Shown here piece by piece: positions 34,460-44,446 of a stretch of DNA of 55,091 nt. Each line of letters starts with the position of its first letter. Position 1 is the stretch's first letter. The notes below the pieces were generated by a model, which did no database searches, was not told the DNA's origin, and worked only from the letters and a program-made list of their open reading frames with translations. Made by a program: the position numbers and the translations under genes. Source of the stretch: Pseudomonadota bacterium (GTDB lineage: Bacteria; Pseudomonadota; Gammaproteobacteria; Steroidobacterales; Steroidobacteraceae); NCBI GenBank assembly GCA_963205255.1, contig CAUJIK010000049.1, forward strand, positions 1 through 55,091, given 5' to 3'.

Positions 34460-36208
34460 TTATTCGATCGTAACGCTGTTGATTTCTTCGAGACTGGTGA
34501 GGCCCGCGGCAGCCTTGGCGAGGCCTGCGCGCCGCAGATCCCACACGCCCGCCGCCTTGGCGGCGTCGTTGATCTCGATGGCGTTGCCGCCTGCCATGAT
34601 GATGCGGCCGATGTCCTCGGTCACCGGCATCACCTGATAGATGCCCACGCGGCCTTTGTAGCCGTCGGTGCAGGAGGGGCAGCCGCGCGGCCCGAAAATC
34701 TGGATGCCCTTGGCGATCTCGTCCTCGGGGAAGCCTTCCTTGCGCAGCGCTTCGGCGGGCACGTCCATGGGCTGCTTGCAGGCAGCACACAGCCGCCGCG
34801 CGAGGCGCTGGGCGATGATGAGGCTCACCGAGGTGGCGATTGCGTAGGGCTTCACGCCCATGTCCACCAGACGCGTGAGCGTTTGCGGGGCGTCGTTGGT
34901 ATGCAGCGTCGAGAGCACCAGGTGGCCGGTCTGCGCGGCCTTGATGGCGATCTCCGCCGTCTCGAGGTCACGGATCTCGCCGACCATCACCACGTCCGGA
35001 TCCTGACGCAGGAAGGAGCGCAGCGCCGAGGCGAAGGTGAGGCCCACCTTGGGGTTCACGTTCACCTGGTTCACGCCGGGCAGGTTGATTTCCGCCGGAT
35101 CCTCGGCGGTGGAGATGTTGGTGTCCTCGCGGTTGAGGATGTTCAGGCCGGTATAGAGCGACACCGTCTTGCCCGAGCCGGTGGGGCCGGTGACCAGGAT
35201 CATGCCCTGCGGCTTGGCCAGGTACTTCATGTACAGGTCTTTCTGGAACGCCTCGTAGCCCAGCGCGTCGATGCCCAGCATCGCCTGCGAGGGGTCGAGG
35301 ATACGCATCACGATCTTCTCGCCGTACAGCGTGGGGCAGGTGCTGACGCGGAAGTCGATGGCGCGTGTCTTCGACAGCTTCATCTTGATGCGGCCGTCCT
35401 GCGGCACGCGGCGCTCGGCGATGTCCAGGCGCGACATCACCTTCAGGCGCGCCGAGAGCTTGCCGGCCAGCTGTACCGGCGGCTGCGCCACTTCCTTCAA
35501 CACGCCGTCCATGCGGAAGCGCACGCGATACGTCTTTTCGTAAGGTTCGAAATGGATGTCCGAAGCGCCGCGGCGGATGGCATCCAGCATCAGCTTGTTG
35601 ACGAAGCGGACGATGGGCGCGTCTTCGACATCGTCGCGGCTGATCGCCTCGTGATCTGCTTCATCGCCGCCCGTGACCTCGAGCCCTTCGAGGTCCATGG
35701 AGTCATCGTCGCTGCCCAGCGAGGGCACGCCGGCGTCGGCCTGCTCGATGGCCTTGTCGACCAGCTTCTGCAGCTTGTCGTCCTCGACTACGATGGCGTC
35801 CACACCGAGGCCGGTCTGGAACTTGATCTCGTCGATGGCATGCAGGTTGGTGGGGTCGGAAACGCCGAGGAACAGGCGCTTGCCGCGCTTGTACATCGGC
35901 AGGACACGGTGCTTGGCCAGCAGCTTGTCGGAAACGAGGCGGGTGACCTCGGTATCCAGCGGCAGCGCGTCCAGATCGAACAGCGGCACGCCGAATTCCT
36001 GCGCGGCCGCGATGGCGATGTCGCGCGCCTGTGCGGCGCCGGTGGACACCAGTTGCGAGACGAAATGCGATTTGCGCTCGCGCGCCGTGGCCAGCGCCGT
36101 CTGCGCATCCGCCTCGCTGATGACCCCATCCTGCACCAGGCGCTGGGGCAAGCCGCTGAGCAGCACCCCGGGCGGCGTGCTGCGGGCCAAAGAAACGTTG
36201 TCGTTCAT
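34460..36208 (-). CDS. pilB: Type IV pilus extension ATPase PilB
   Basis: PilB is the hexameric ATPase for pilus extension. The 582-residue protein has the N-terminal GspE/MshEN-like domain, Walker A GPTGSGKT (near residue 345), Asp-box AEDPAEINLPGVNQVNVN, Walker B/VGEIRDLETAEIA, His box STLHTNDA, and the zinc site CAACKQP ... GCPSC. MshEN-type N-terminal domains in related PilBs can bind c-di-GMP; whether this one does was not established. The 315-bp region upstream to mazE contains no other gene. Confidence 0.96.
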   Translation of the reverse strand: MNDNVSLARSTPPGVLLSGLPQRLVQDGVISEADAQTALATARERKSHFVSQLVSTGAAQARDIAIAAAQEFGVPLFDLDALPLDTEVTRLVSDKLLAKHRVLPMYKRGKRLFLGVSDPTNLHAIDEIKFQTGLGVDAIVVEDDKLQKLVDKAIEQADAGVPSLGSDDDSMDLEGLEVTGGDEADHEAISRDDVEDAPIVRFVNKLMLDAIRRGASDIHFEPYEKTYRVRFRMDGVLKEVAQPPVQLAGKLSARLKVMSRLDIAERRVPQDGRIKMKLSKTRAIDFRVSTCPTLYGEKIVMRILDPSQAMLGIDALGYEAFQKDLYMKYLAKPQGMILVTGPTGSGKTVSLYTGLNILNREDTNISTAEDPAEINLPGVNQVNVNPKVGLTFASALRSFLRQDPDVVMVGEIRDLETAEIAIKAAQTGHLVLSTLHTNDAPQTLTRLVDMGVKPYAIATSVSLIIAQRLARRLCAACKQPMDVPAEALRKEGFPEDEIAKGIQIFGPRGCPSCTDGYKGRVGIYQVMPVTEDIGRIIMAGGNAIEINDAAKAAGVWDLRRAGLAKAAAGLTSLEEINSVTIE

Positions 36209-36464
36209 GTACTTAGGCCAGTCCCCAGGGTCCCTTGGTCAATAGTCTGGGCAAGTAGCGGATGATAGCAACTGTCAAATCGCCGGCGAGTGTGACATAC
36301 CGCGAGGCCGCGCCCCGTGATTGGCCTCCCAAATGGCGAAACGTCCCCTTTTGGTGGGGCTGGGGTAGCGATGGTGGTGGGGGGTTCCGACGCTCCTCGC
36401 ATAACGCGACAAGATCGCCAGAAATCCAGCACCTGTGGCCCGTCGGCACGAGACGCACTGGATT

Positions 36465-36503
36465 TGACCATCAAACGACCCCTGTGTATAAACATGTTGA
36501 TAC
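36465..36503 (+). promoter_or_regulatory. mazEF promoter overlapped by a palindromic operator
   Basis: TTGACC (36465-36470) and TATAAA (36487-36492) lie 16 bp apart. An 18-bp palindrome, GTATAAACATGTTGATAC with one mismatched pair (36486-36503), covers the -10 box and probable start of transcription. MazE and MazEF complexes repress their own promoters through palindromes, so autoregulation is likely. The rest of 36209-36464, between pilB and this promoter, holds nothing that I recognise. Confidence 0.65.
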
Positions 36504-36523
36504 ATACCGTCTGGAATGCGCTC

Positions 36524-36778
36524 ATGACCAGATCCGCGAGACTGACCGTCCAGAGGTGGGGCAACAGCCTCGCGGTGCGGATTCCCGCCGCGGTGGCACA
36601 CTCGGCGCGGTTCTCCGCCGGGCAGCCGGTGGAGGTATCGGTGACGGATGAGGGCGTGCTGGTGCGGGCGGTCGGGTCGCCCCGACTCTCGCTGGCCCAA
36701 AAACTGGCTGCCTTCGATCCTCAGCTTCACGGCGGTGAAGTCATGGCCACCGGCCGAATCGGCAAGGAGATCTTCTGA
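36524..36778 (+). CDS. mazE: Antitoxin MazE (AbrB/SpoVT-type)
   Basis: An 84-residue antitoxin. The N-terminal swapped-hairpin DNA-binding motif LTVQRWGNSLAVRIPAAV and VEVSVTDEGVLVRAV match E. coli-type MazE, and the C-terminal tail (LHGGEVMATGRIGKEIF) would wrap the toxin. ATG 36524 gives the family-typical start; ATG 36494 is also in frame but lies inside the operator. The stop overlaps the mazF ATG (TGATG). Confidence 0.88.
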   Translation: MTRSARLTVQRWGNSLAVRIPAAVAHSARFSAGQPVEVSVTDEGVLVRAVGSPRLSLAQKLAAFDPQLHGGEVMATGRIGKEIF

Positions 36779-37143
36779 TGCCAGCAAGGCCACGCTGGTC
36801 GCCGGATCGGGCCGACATGATCTGGGTGGACCACAACCCTCAGGCGGGTCGCGAGATGCGCGATACGCACCCGCTGCTGGTGCTTTCGCCGCGGGAATTC
36901 AACGAGCGAACGGGCATCGTGATTGGCCTGCCCATGACCACTGCCGCATGGAACGATACCAATCCATTTGCGGTGCGTTTCGAGGGCCCGAAAGGCGCTG
37001 TCAGCTATGTGCTGTCCCATCAGCCGAAGTCCTTCGACTGGCGCGCGCGGTCAGCCAGTCCTCATCCCTGGAGGCGCGTGCCTGAAGATGTGCTGTCCGC
37101 GGCCTGTGAGACGCTCGGTCAGATCATCGGTATCGGCCAGTAG
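36778..37143 (+). CDS. mazF: Endoribonuclease toxin MazF
   Basis: A 121-residue MazF/PemK toxin that cuts mRNA at short sequences. Conserved parts: the N-terminal GDI/L-like MIWVDHNPQAGREMRDTHPLLVLSPREFNERTGIVIGLPMTT, with the catalytic Arg in GREMRDTHP and Thr-containing PMTT, and a C-terminal LSHQPKSFDWRARSA. It begins 1 bp into the mazE stop. The module sits between pilB and pilA, an unusual interruption of the pilus cluster. Confidence 0.88.
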   Translation: MPARPRWSPDRADMIWVDHNPQAGREMRDTHPLLVLSPREFNERTGIVIGLPMTTAAWNDTNPFAVRFEGPKGAVSYVLSHQPKSFDWRARSASPHPWRRVPEDVLSAACETLGQIIGIGQ

Positions 37144-37157
37144 CAAGAACGGTTGTT

Positions 37158-37616
37158 TCAGCGCAGCAGGGTCATGGCCGTTCCCGCTATCCCGAACAGG
37201 GCTACCATGAGGGCGCCGAGCTTCATGACGATACGGGATTCGAGGTTCTTCTCCAGCAGGGTGAAGCGCTCCGCGACCGCCTGGAATTTCACGTTCGTGA
37301 GTTGCTCCAGCGAGTGCATGCGTTGCTCGAGTGAATCGGCACGCTGGTCCATACGCTGCTCGGCCGAGCCGATGCGCTGGTCAACGTGCTTTCCCAGGGC
37401 TTCAAAGTCCTTTTGCAGTCCGCTGATCCGCTGCTCCGTCATCTCTCCGAGGTGACGGATTTCCTGCCTGAGCCCCAGCTCGAGGTGTTGCAGATCCTGT
37501 TTGGTCGCAAGCGCGGTGGTCATGTCCTGCTCCAGCGTATCCGCGACGTGGCGGGCCGTGGCGGCCGGAACATTAGCCTGAATCAGCGCTTCGTAGATCG
37601 CAAGGGTGGTTTGCAT
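37158..37616 (-). CDS. DUF1640-like coiled-coil membrane protein
   Basis: A 152-residue protein. The N-terminal helix (IYEALIQANVPAATARHVADTLEQDM) is followed by a long coiled coil with heptad-like repeats (QRISGLQKDFEALGKHVDQR; QRMDQRADSLEQRMHSLEQ) and a C-terminal membrane segment (LGALMVALFGIAGTAMTLL). This layout resembles DUF1640/CCDC90-type proteins, whose bacterial role is unclear. ATG 37616 is chosen since the coiled coil starts soon after. It is convergent with mazF, 14 bp away. Confidence 0.7.
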   Translation of the reverse strand: MQTTLAIYEALIQANVPAATARHVADTLEQDMTTALATKQDLQHLELGLRQEIRHLGEMTEQRISGLQKDFEALGKHVDQRIGSAEQRMDQRADSLEQRMHSLEQLTNVKFQAVAERFTLLEKNLESRIVMKLGALMVALFGIAGTAMTLLR

Positions 37617-37763
37617 GCGCTCAAGGTTGCTCCGGCGCAGGTTCCGGTGCACGCCGGAATTATGGCTGTTTCGGGGAGATTTTCGGTGATTGCCCGGAAC
37701 GAGGTGAACCGCGCGTTGGCTCAAAGAGCCGCTTGCCGCCCCTTTTGCTTGATGCCTTAGAAC

Positions 37764-37793
37764 AAAAAGAAAGCCCCTCCGAAGAGGGGCTTT
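37764..37793 (-). terminator. Rho-independent terminator of pilA
   Basis: On the minus strand AAAGCCCCTC-loop TTCG-GAGGGGCTTT forms a 10-bp perfect stem (37770-37779 with 37784-37793), followed by CTTTTTG. It lies 29 bp past the pilA stop. The GC-rich stem, tetraloop and U-tract are textbook features. Confidence 0.9.
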
Positions 37794-37821
37794 CCAGCTC
37801 AGGCAGAAATCTGCTTGAGTA

Positions 37822-38325
37822 TTAGGCGCGGCACTCGGCCGGGGCGTACTTGGCCTCAAGAGTACCCACACCATTCGCCGCACCGGTCATCAGGGTGCCG
37901 GGGGTGGCGGTTGAGCCAACGGCGCGGCACTTCCACGACACGCTGTCGTCAGTGCTGACGTAAGGAACCAGTATCAGCGTGCGATTGTTGATCTTGCTGT
38001 TGGCGCGACGCGGAGCAGTGCTCGAATACGTGATGGTGATGACGCCATTATCTACTGCAACCTGGCTAACGTAGTTGCCCTGCGTGTCCGTCGCGTTCGG
38101 CGACATGCCGGCGGCTGCTCGGTCGGCGGGAGCCGTGCCGGTATTGGAGAACGTCTCCGAAACCTGCGCCTTGGCAGCCGCCGCCAGCGTCAGACCTTCC
38201 GAAACCTGCGAGCGGATCGTGTAGTCCTGATAGGCCGGGATCGCGATCGCGGCCAGGATGCCGATGATCGCCACGACGATCATCAACTCGATCAGGGTGA
38301 AACCCTTTTGCACTGACTTCATCAT
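37822..38325 (-). CDS. pilA: Type IV major pilin PilA
   Basis: A 167-residue prepilin. The short basic leader MMKSVQKG is cut after Gly before [27 protein letters not shown], the type IVa helix containing Phe1 and Glu5. A C-terminal disulfide-bonded loop is suggested by Cys in SWKCRAVG and Cys in APAECRA. AGGAG about 10 bases before the ATG pair supports a start at 38325 or 38322. A sigma-54 promoter is upstream and the pilRS genes are nearby. Confidence 0.96.
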   Translation of the reverse strand: MMKSVQKGFTLIELMIVVAIIGILAAIAIPAYQDYTIRSQVSEGLTLAAAAKAQVSETFSNTGTAPADRAAAGMSPNATDTQGNYVSQVAVDNGVITITYSSTAPRRANSKINNRTLILVPYVSTDDSVSWKCRAVGSTATPGTLMTGAANGVGTLEAKYAPAECRA

Positions 38326-38392
38326 TTGACTGTTTCTCCTCAAGAGACCTTTGTGAGACATCGACTCGGCAACATGCCGATGGTTCGAACAG

Positions 38393-38408
38393 AGCAAGCC
38401 CTGTGCCA
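38393..38408 (-). promoter_or_regulatory. Sigma-54 promoter of pilA
   Basis: On the minus strand TGGCAC-AGGGC-TTGCT matches the -24/-12 consensus TGGCAC-N5-TTGCW exactly. It is about 68 bp before the pilA ATG. pilA genes of this type are activated by the NtrC-family PilR, encoded 0.5 kb away. Confidence 0.88.
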
Positions 38409-38514
38409 GGGTCGTCCGTGGCGCTCAAGATACTGTTTACGATGGCTTTTTCCGTGCTCCAATCGACGTATTGACGTAATTGCGTGTCCGGATGCAGACA
38501 GGTCAGGACGGGAA

Positions 38515-38544
38515 GTGACGTGGCGCGTCACATTGTGACGTGAC
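38515..38544. promoter_or_regulatory. GTGACG inverted and direct repeats upstream of the pilA promoter
   Basis: GTGACG-N5-CGTCAC (38515-38531) is followed by GTGACGTGAC (38535-38544). Two more GACGTA words lie near 38465 and 38473. The cluster is about 60-140 bp upstream of the sigma-54 promoter, a normal place for activator sites. PilR binding is inferred from position. Confidence 0.45.
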
Positions 38545-38679
38545 GGAGCCATGCCGTCGGGACGCGGCGCTTGATCGCCCCTGCAGATAACTCTCCACTG
38601 CCGTGGGAAATTGCGGCTGCCTGTCCCGGGCGGCGCGTGCAGGATGCTGCGAAATGCATTCTCTGCTTCAGGAGATACA

Positions 38680-38865
38680 ATGGCGGCGTTTCCCGAGGGC
38701 GGTGATATGGATCAAGCACAGCTCGCGAAAATTCACGCCGAGATCGGCAAGCTCATAGCGGAGAGCGCCAAGATCAATGCCGAGGCCCGCTGGTATCCGG
38801 TTGTTGTCGGAACTGGCGGCATTCTGGGCATTGTTGCGCTGGTCGTGAAGCTCTTCGGTGGGTGA
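38680..38865 (+). CDS. Small single-pass membrane protein
   Basis: A 61-residue protein: AQLAKIHAEIGKLIAESAKINAEARWYP forms an amphipathic helix, followed by one membrane segment (VVVGTGGILGIVALVVKLF). Similar small proteins are widespread and of unknown role. ATG 38680 follows a strong AGGAG six bases before; ATG 38707 (52 residues, MDQAQLAK) is an alternative start that looks more like homologues I have seen. Confidence 0.65.
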   Translation: MAAFPEGGDMDQAQLAKIHAEIGKLIAESAKINAEARWYPVVVGTGGILGIVALVVKLFGG

Positions 38866-38892
38866 CGGCGACCGGCTGATCGCCTGCAGACG

Positions 38893-40287
<1,395 letters not shown>

Positions 40288-40320
40288 GTAGCGTCTAATG
40301 TTAAATCAGTCGCCGCCGGT

Positions 40321-41964
40321 TCAGGTTTCCCAGCGCGCCGGGTCCGTGAACACCAGCCGGAACACGCTGCCGCCGCCTGGCCGCGGTTCGTAGAGCAGCG
40401 TCGCGCCATTGGCCTGTGCCAGCTCGCGCGCCAGGAACAACCCCAGGCCGGTGCCGCGCGCCGCGCGCGTGAAGAAGGGCTCGAAGATCCGCTCCACTTC
40501 GTCGCCAGGCACACCGGGACCGGCATCGAGCACCTCGAGGAAAGGGCGCCCATTGCTGGCGAGGCGGCCATGGCGGATCTGCACCGGCTGAGCGGGCCCG
40601 GCGGCCGAGCGCCCGTGCGTGAAAGCGTTCTGGCACAGGTTCCACAGCACCTGGCGCAGCTGGCTGGGGTCGGCGCGCACCTCCAGCATGCCGGCCGCGG
40701 CCGGCGGCTCCTGAATCCTCAGCATGCCCGGCGGCAATTGCAGCGTGGCGCAGTATTCCTCGTGGAATTCCGCAAGCCAGGCGTTGAGGTCCAGTCGTTC
40801 GGGCTGGTTGGCGCCGCGGCGCGACAGCTCCAGCACGTTCTCGATGATGCGGCTCACCCGCTCGCCATTGTCGCGGATGATCTGCGTGAGCCGGCGGTCC
40901 CCGTCGGCCAGCGCGGCGGATACGGCCAGCAGCTGGCCGGCATTGCTCATCGCCCCCAGAGGGTTCCTCATCTCGTGCGCTATGCTGGCAGAGAGCCGCC
41001 CCAGCGCGGCGAGCTTGGATTGCTGCACCTTTTCGTCGAACTGGCTGGTGTCCTCGAGGAACACGATGACCGGCGCCGGGTCGCGCCCACCCAGCCGCGC
41101 GAAATGCGGCCGGACGAGGCGCGCGCCATCGGCCGCGGTGAAGGTGCCGCCGTTCTCGGTCCTGCCACGCTGGCGCCATCCGGTGAGCAGGAACAGCAGC
41201 CGCGGCGAACATTCACCCAGCAGGTTGCCCGGCCAGGCGGAGGCATCGCCCAGCAACTCAGCGGCGGATTCGTTGATGAGGCGGATGCGGTCCTCCTCGT
41301 CCACCACCAGGATGCTCTCGCGCAGATGCTGCACGATGTACTGTGAGAGCTGCGCCAGGTTCTCGAGGTCCACCTCCTGCCGCCGCACCAGCGCCTCGCT
41401 GGCGAGCAGGCGGTTCGCCAGCGGCCGCACCGACAGCGCGGTGATGAAGATCACCACGCCCAGCAGGCCGGCGCCCAGATAAGCCACCTGGCCGTCGGGG
41501 TTCGCCAGTTGCACCAGGATCTGCTGCAGCAGCACGGCCACCGAAGCGATGGCCGCCATGAAGAAAGCATCGAGGTTGCTCGCCAGCAGCGCCATGGCGC
41601 CGACCGGCAACAGCAGCAGGATTCCCAGGCCGCTGGCGACGCCGCCGCTGGCCCAGAGTATGCAGCCGATGGCCGCCGAATCGATCAGGGCATGCGCCAG
41701 CGCCAGCGGCCGCAGCCCGAGCCCGGGCAGGCGGCGCAGCAGGATCAGCCCGGCGCCGGCCACGATGTAGGCGGCGCAGATCAGCGCCAGTTCGCGCGGC
41801 TGGCTGATGTCCAGCAGTTCGCGGCTGATCTCGAACCGCGACGCCGCGAACAGCCCCACCGCCACCAGCAGCCGGTAGAGATTGACCAGACCCATGACCC
41901 GCCAGGCCAGGTCCGAGGGCGCGGATTCTGGTGTGAGCCGAGACTTGTCGCGTGCAAAAGGCAT
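40321..41964 (-). CDS. pilS: Membrane sensor histidine kinase PilS
   Basis: A 547-residue kinase. The N-terminal third has about six membrane segments (for example LLVAVGLFAAS, ALICAAYIVAGAGLILL, LGILLLLPVGAMALLAS). It is followed by a PAS region (ILVVDEEDRIRLINESAAELLG), a HisKA domain with His in SIAHEMRNPLGAMSNAGQLL, and the HATPase domain (RQVLWNLCQNAFTHG; DAGPGVPGDEVERIFEPFFT; GTGLGLFLARELAQANGATL). P. aeruginosa PilS senses membrane pilin; the same role is inferred here. Confidence 0.93.
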   Translation of the reverse strand: MPFARDKSRLTPESAPSDLAWRVMGLVNLYRLLVAVGLFAASRFEISRELLDISQPRELALICAAYIVAGAGLILLRRLPGLGLRPLALAHALIDSAAIGCILWASGGVASGLGILLLLPVGAMALLASNLDAFFMAAIASVAVLLQQILVQLANPDGQVAYLGAGLLGVVIFITALSVRPLANRLLASEALVRRQEVDLENLAQLSQYIVQHLRESILVVDEEDRIRLINESAAELLGDASAWPGNLLGECSPRLLFLLTGWRQRGRTENGGTFTAADGARLVRPHFARLGGRDPAPVIVFLEDTSQFDEKVQQSKLAALGRLSASIAHEMRNPLGAMSNAGQLLAVSAALADGDRRLTQIIRDNGERVSRIIENVLELSRRGANQPERLDLNAWLAEFHEEYCATLQLPPGMLRIQEPPAAAGMLEVRADPSQLRQVLWNLCQNAFTHGRSAAGPAQPVQIRHGRLASNGRPFLEVLDAGPGVPGDEVERIFEPFFTRAARGTGLGLFLARELAQANGATLLYEPRPGGGSVFRLVFTDPARWET

Positions 41965-42042
41965 CCGCAGGACTCTAGATCATCCACGGCGCCTGCCGGA
42001 ATCGTCTAGGCTTGCAACTGTGAACGATGTAGGGCTTTGTCC

Positions 42043-43251
42043 GTGAGCGCACCGCTGGCGGGATTGAGGGTGATCGAACTGGCGCGCGTGCTGGCGGGGC
42101 CCTGGGCCGGGCAGCTGCTGGCCGATCTGGGCGCGGATGTGGTGAAGGTGGAGGCGCCGGCCGGCGACGACACCCGCTACTGGGGCCCGCCCTTCCTGGA
42201 ATATGCCGATGGCGGGCGCGACGCCGCGTACTACCACGCCTGCAACCGCGGCAAGCGCTCGGTGGTGGCCAACTACAAGACACCTGAGGGCCGCGCGCTG
42301 GCGCGCGATCTGTGCCTCGGCGCGGATGTGGTGATCGAGAATTTCAAGCACGGGGATCTTGCCCGCTACGGTCTCGACGCCGAAGCCTTGCGCGCGGCGC
42401 AGCCGCGCCTGATCTACTGCTCCATCACCGGCTTCGGCCATGACGGCCCCTATGCCGACCTGCCGGGCTACGACTTCATCGTGCAGGGCATGGGCGGCTC
42501 GATGGATCTGACCGGCGAGCGTGATGGCGAACCGCAGAAGGCCGGCGTGGCCTATGCTGACCTCTTCACCGGCATGTATGCGGCCGCGGCAGTGCAGGCC
42601 GCTCTGCTGCGTCGGGAGCGCACCGGCGAGGGCGCCACCATCGATCTTGCGCTGCTCGATACTCAGGCGTCGGTGCTGTCCTATCAGGCCCTGAGCTACC
42701 TCGTTTCCGGCCGCGCGCCGCGGCGCATGGGCAACGCCCATCCCAGCCTGGTGCCCTACCAGGTGTTCCGCGTCCGCGATGGCCAGCTGATCATCGCCGT
42801 GGGCAATGACCGGCAGTTCCGGCATCTGGTGGAGGCCATCGGTCTGCCGGCGCTGGCCGACGACCCGCTGGCGCGCACCAACGAAGCCCGCGTGTGCAAC
42901 CGCGAGCAGGTGGTGGCCCGGCTGCAGGAGGCTTGCCTCGCGTTCGACCGCGCCGCGCTGGTGGACCTGCTCAGGTCCCGCGGCGTGCCGGTGGGGCCCA
43001 TCAACACGGTGGCCGAGGTGTTCGCCGACCCGCAGGTGCAAAGCCGCGGCGTGGCGGCAAGCACCCGGGACGCCCGGGGCCAGTCCATTCCGGCCGTCAA
43101 CCAGCCCATTCGCTTCGATGGCCAGGCGCCCATGGCCGCCAGTGCCGCGCCGCGTCTGGGCGAGCACCAGGCGCAGATCGAGCGCGAAGTTGCAGCGTGG
43201 CGCCAGCACGCCGGTGGCGGCGCAGACCCGAATCCGCCACAATTGACCTGA
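42043..43251 (+). CDS. Family III CoA-transferase (CaiB/BaiF-like)
   Basis: A 402-residue class III CoA-transferase. N-terminal [52 protein letters not shown], and the catalytic Asp in [14 protein letters not shown] are standard. Members move CoA between short or branched acids, oxalate, carnitine or bile acids; substrate is not visible. The start is GTG 42043 or TTG 42037. It lies 19 bp upstream of sucC, so the two may share a transcript, although that does not prove a succinyl-CoA donor. Confidence 0.9.
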   Translation: MSAPLAGLRVIELARVLAGPWAGQLLADLGADVVKVEAPAGDDTRYWGPPFLEYADGGRDAAYYHACNRGKRSVVANYKTPEGRALARDLCLGADVVIENFKHGDLARYGLDAEALRAAQPRLIYCSITGFGHDGPYADLPGYDFIVQGMGGSMDLTGERDGEPQKAGVAYADLFTGMYAAAAVQAALLRRERTGEGATIDLALLDTQASVLSYQALSYLVSGRAPRRMGNAHPSLVPYQVFRVRDGQLIIAVGNDRQFRHLVEAIGLPALADDPLARTNEARVCNREQVVARLQEACLAFDRAALVDLLRSRGVPVGPINTVAEVFADPQVQSRGVAASTRDARGQSIPAVNQPIRFDGQAPMAASAAPRLGEHQAQIEREVAAWRQHAGGGADPNPPQLT

Positions 43252-43270
43252 TTTTTCCCAAGGGACCTCG

Positions 43271-44437
43271 ATGAACCTGCACGAGTATCAGTCGAAAAAG
43301 GTCTTCGCGCGCTATGGCATTCCGGTGCCGGCCGGCGAAGTGGCGGACAGCCCCGACGCGGCCGTGGCTGCGGCGAAGCGTCTGGGTGGCAGCGTCTGGG
43401 TGGTGAAGGCCCAGGTGCATGCCGGTGGTCGCGGCAAGGCCGGCGGCGTGAAGGTCGTGAAAGACCTCGACGCCGTGAAGGCGGCAACCGCGGGCATGCT
43501 CGGGCAGCGCCTGGTCACCAAGCAGACCGGAGCCGAGGGCCTGCCCATCGGCCAGGTCTACGTGGAGACCGGTTCGCAGATCGTCCGCGAGATTTATCTG
43601 AGCCTCACGCTCAACCGCGAGAAGGGACGCATCGCCGTGGTGGCCTCCGCCGCCGGCGGCATGGACATCGAGGAAGTCGCGGCCAACGAGCCGGAGAAAA
43701 TCCTCACCACCACCATTCATCCCGCCGTGGGCCTCGAGGCTTACCAGGCGCGCGAGCTGGCCTTCGGCCTGGGCTTCGACGCCGCGCAGATGAAGCAGTT
43801 CACGAAGATCCTGCAGGGGCTCTACAAGCTCTACATCGACAACGACGCCAGCCTGGTCGAGGTCAATCCGCTGATCGTCACCGGCGACGGTTCGCTGATG
43901 GCGCTGGACGCCAAGATCGGCATTGATCCGAACGCGCTGTTCCGTCATCCGGATCTTGCCGCCCAGCGCGACAAGACGCAGGAGGATCCGATCGAGGCGC
44001 GTGCCGCCGAGCACGACCTCAACTATGTCTCGCTCGATGGCGACATCGCCTGCATGGTGAACGGCGCGGGCCTTGCCATGGCGACCATGGACATCATCAA
44101 GCTGCATGGCGGCAAGCCGGCGAACTTCCTCGACGTGGGCGGCGGCGCCACCGTCGAGCGCGTGACGGCAGCCTTCGAGCTCATTCTCTCGAACCCCAAG
44201 GTGCGCGCCATTCTGGTCAACATCTTCGGCGGCATCGTGCGCTGCGACGTGATCGCCGAAGGCGTGATGACGGCGGTGCGCAATGTGGGCGTGAAGGTGC
44301 CGGTGGTCGTCCGCCTCGAAGGCACCAACGCCAAGGAAGCGCGCGACATGCTCGCCAAGAGCGGCCTGGCGGTCACGCCGGCCGCCAGTCTCACCGACGC
44401 GGCGAAGAAGATCGTCGCTGCCGCCAATTCCCGCTGA
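43271..44437 (+). CDS. sucC: Succinyl-CoA synthetase beta subunit
   Basis: SucC carries the nucleotide-binding ATP-grasp domain of succinyl-CoA ligase in the TCA cycle. The 388-residue protein starts [20 protein letters not shown] and has [44 protein letters not shown], and [15 protein letters not shown] near the end. It lies 9 bp upstream of sucD. Confidence 0.97.
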   Translation: MNLHEYQSKKVFARYGIPVPAGEVADSPDAAVAAAKRLGGSVWVVKAQVHAGGRGKAGGVKVVKDLDAVKAATAGMLGQRLVTKQTGAEGLPIGQVYVETGSQIVREIYLSLTLNREKGRIAVVASAAGGMDIEEVAANEPEKILTTTIHPAVGLEAYQARELAFGLGFDAAQMKQFTKILQGLYKLYIDNDASLVEVNPLIVTGDGSLMALDAKIGIDPNALFRHPDLAAQRDKTQEDPIEARAAEHDLNYVSLDGDIACMVNGAGLAMATMDIIKLHGGKPANFLDVGGGATVERVTAAFELILSNPKVRAILVNIFGGIVRCDVIAEGVMTAVRNVGVKVPVVVRLEGTNAKEARDMLAKSGLAVTPAASLTDAAKKIVAAANSR

Positions 44438-44446
44438 AGGTCCCTC

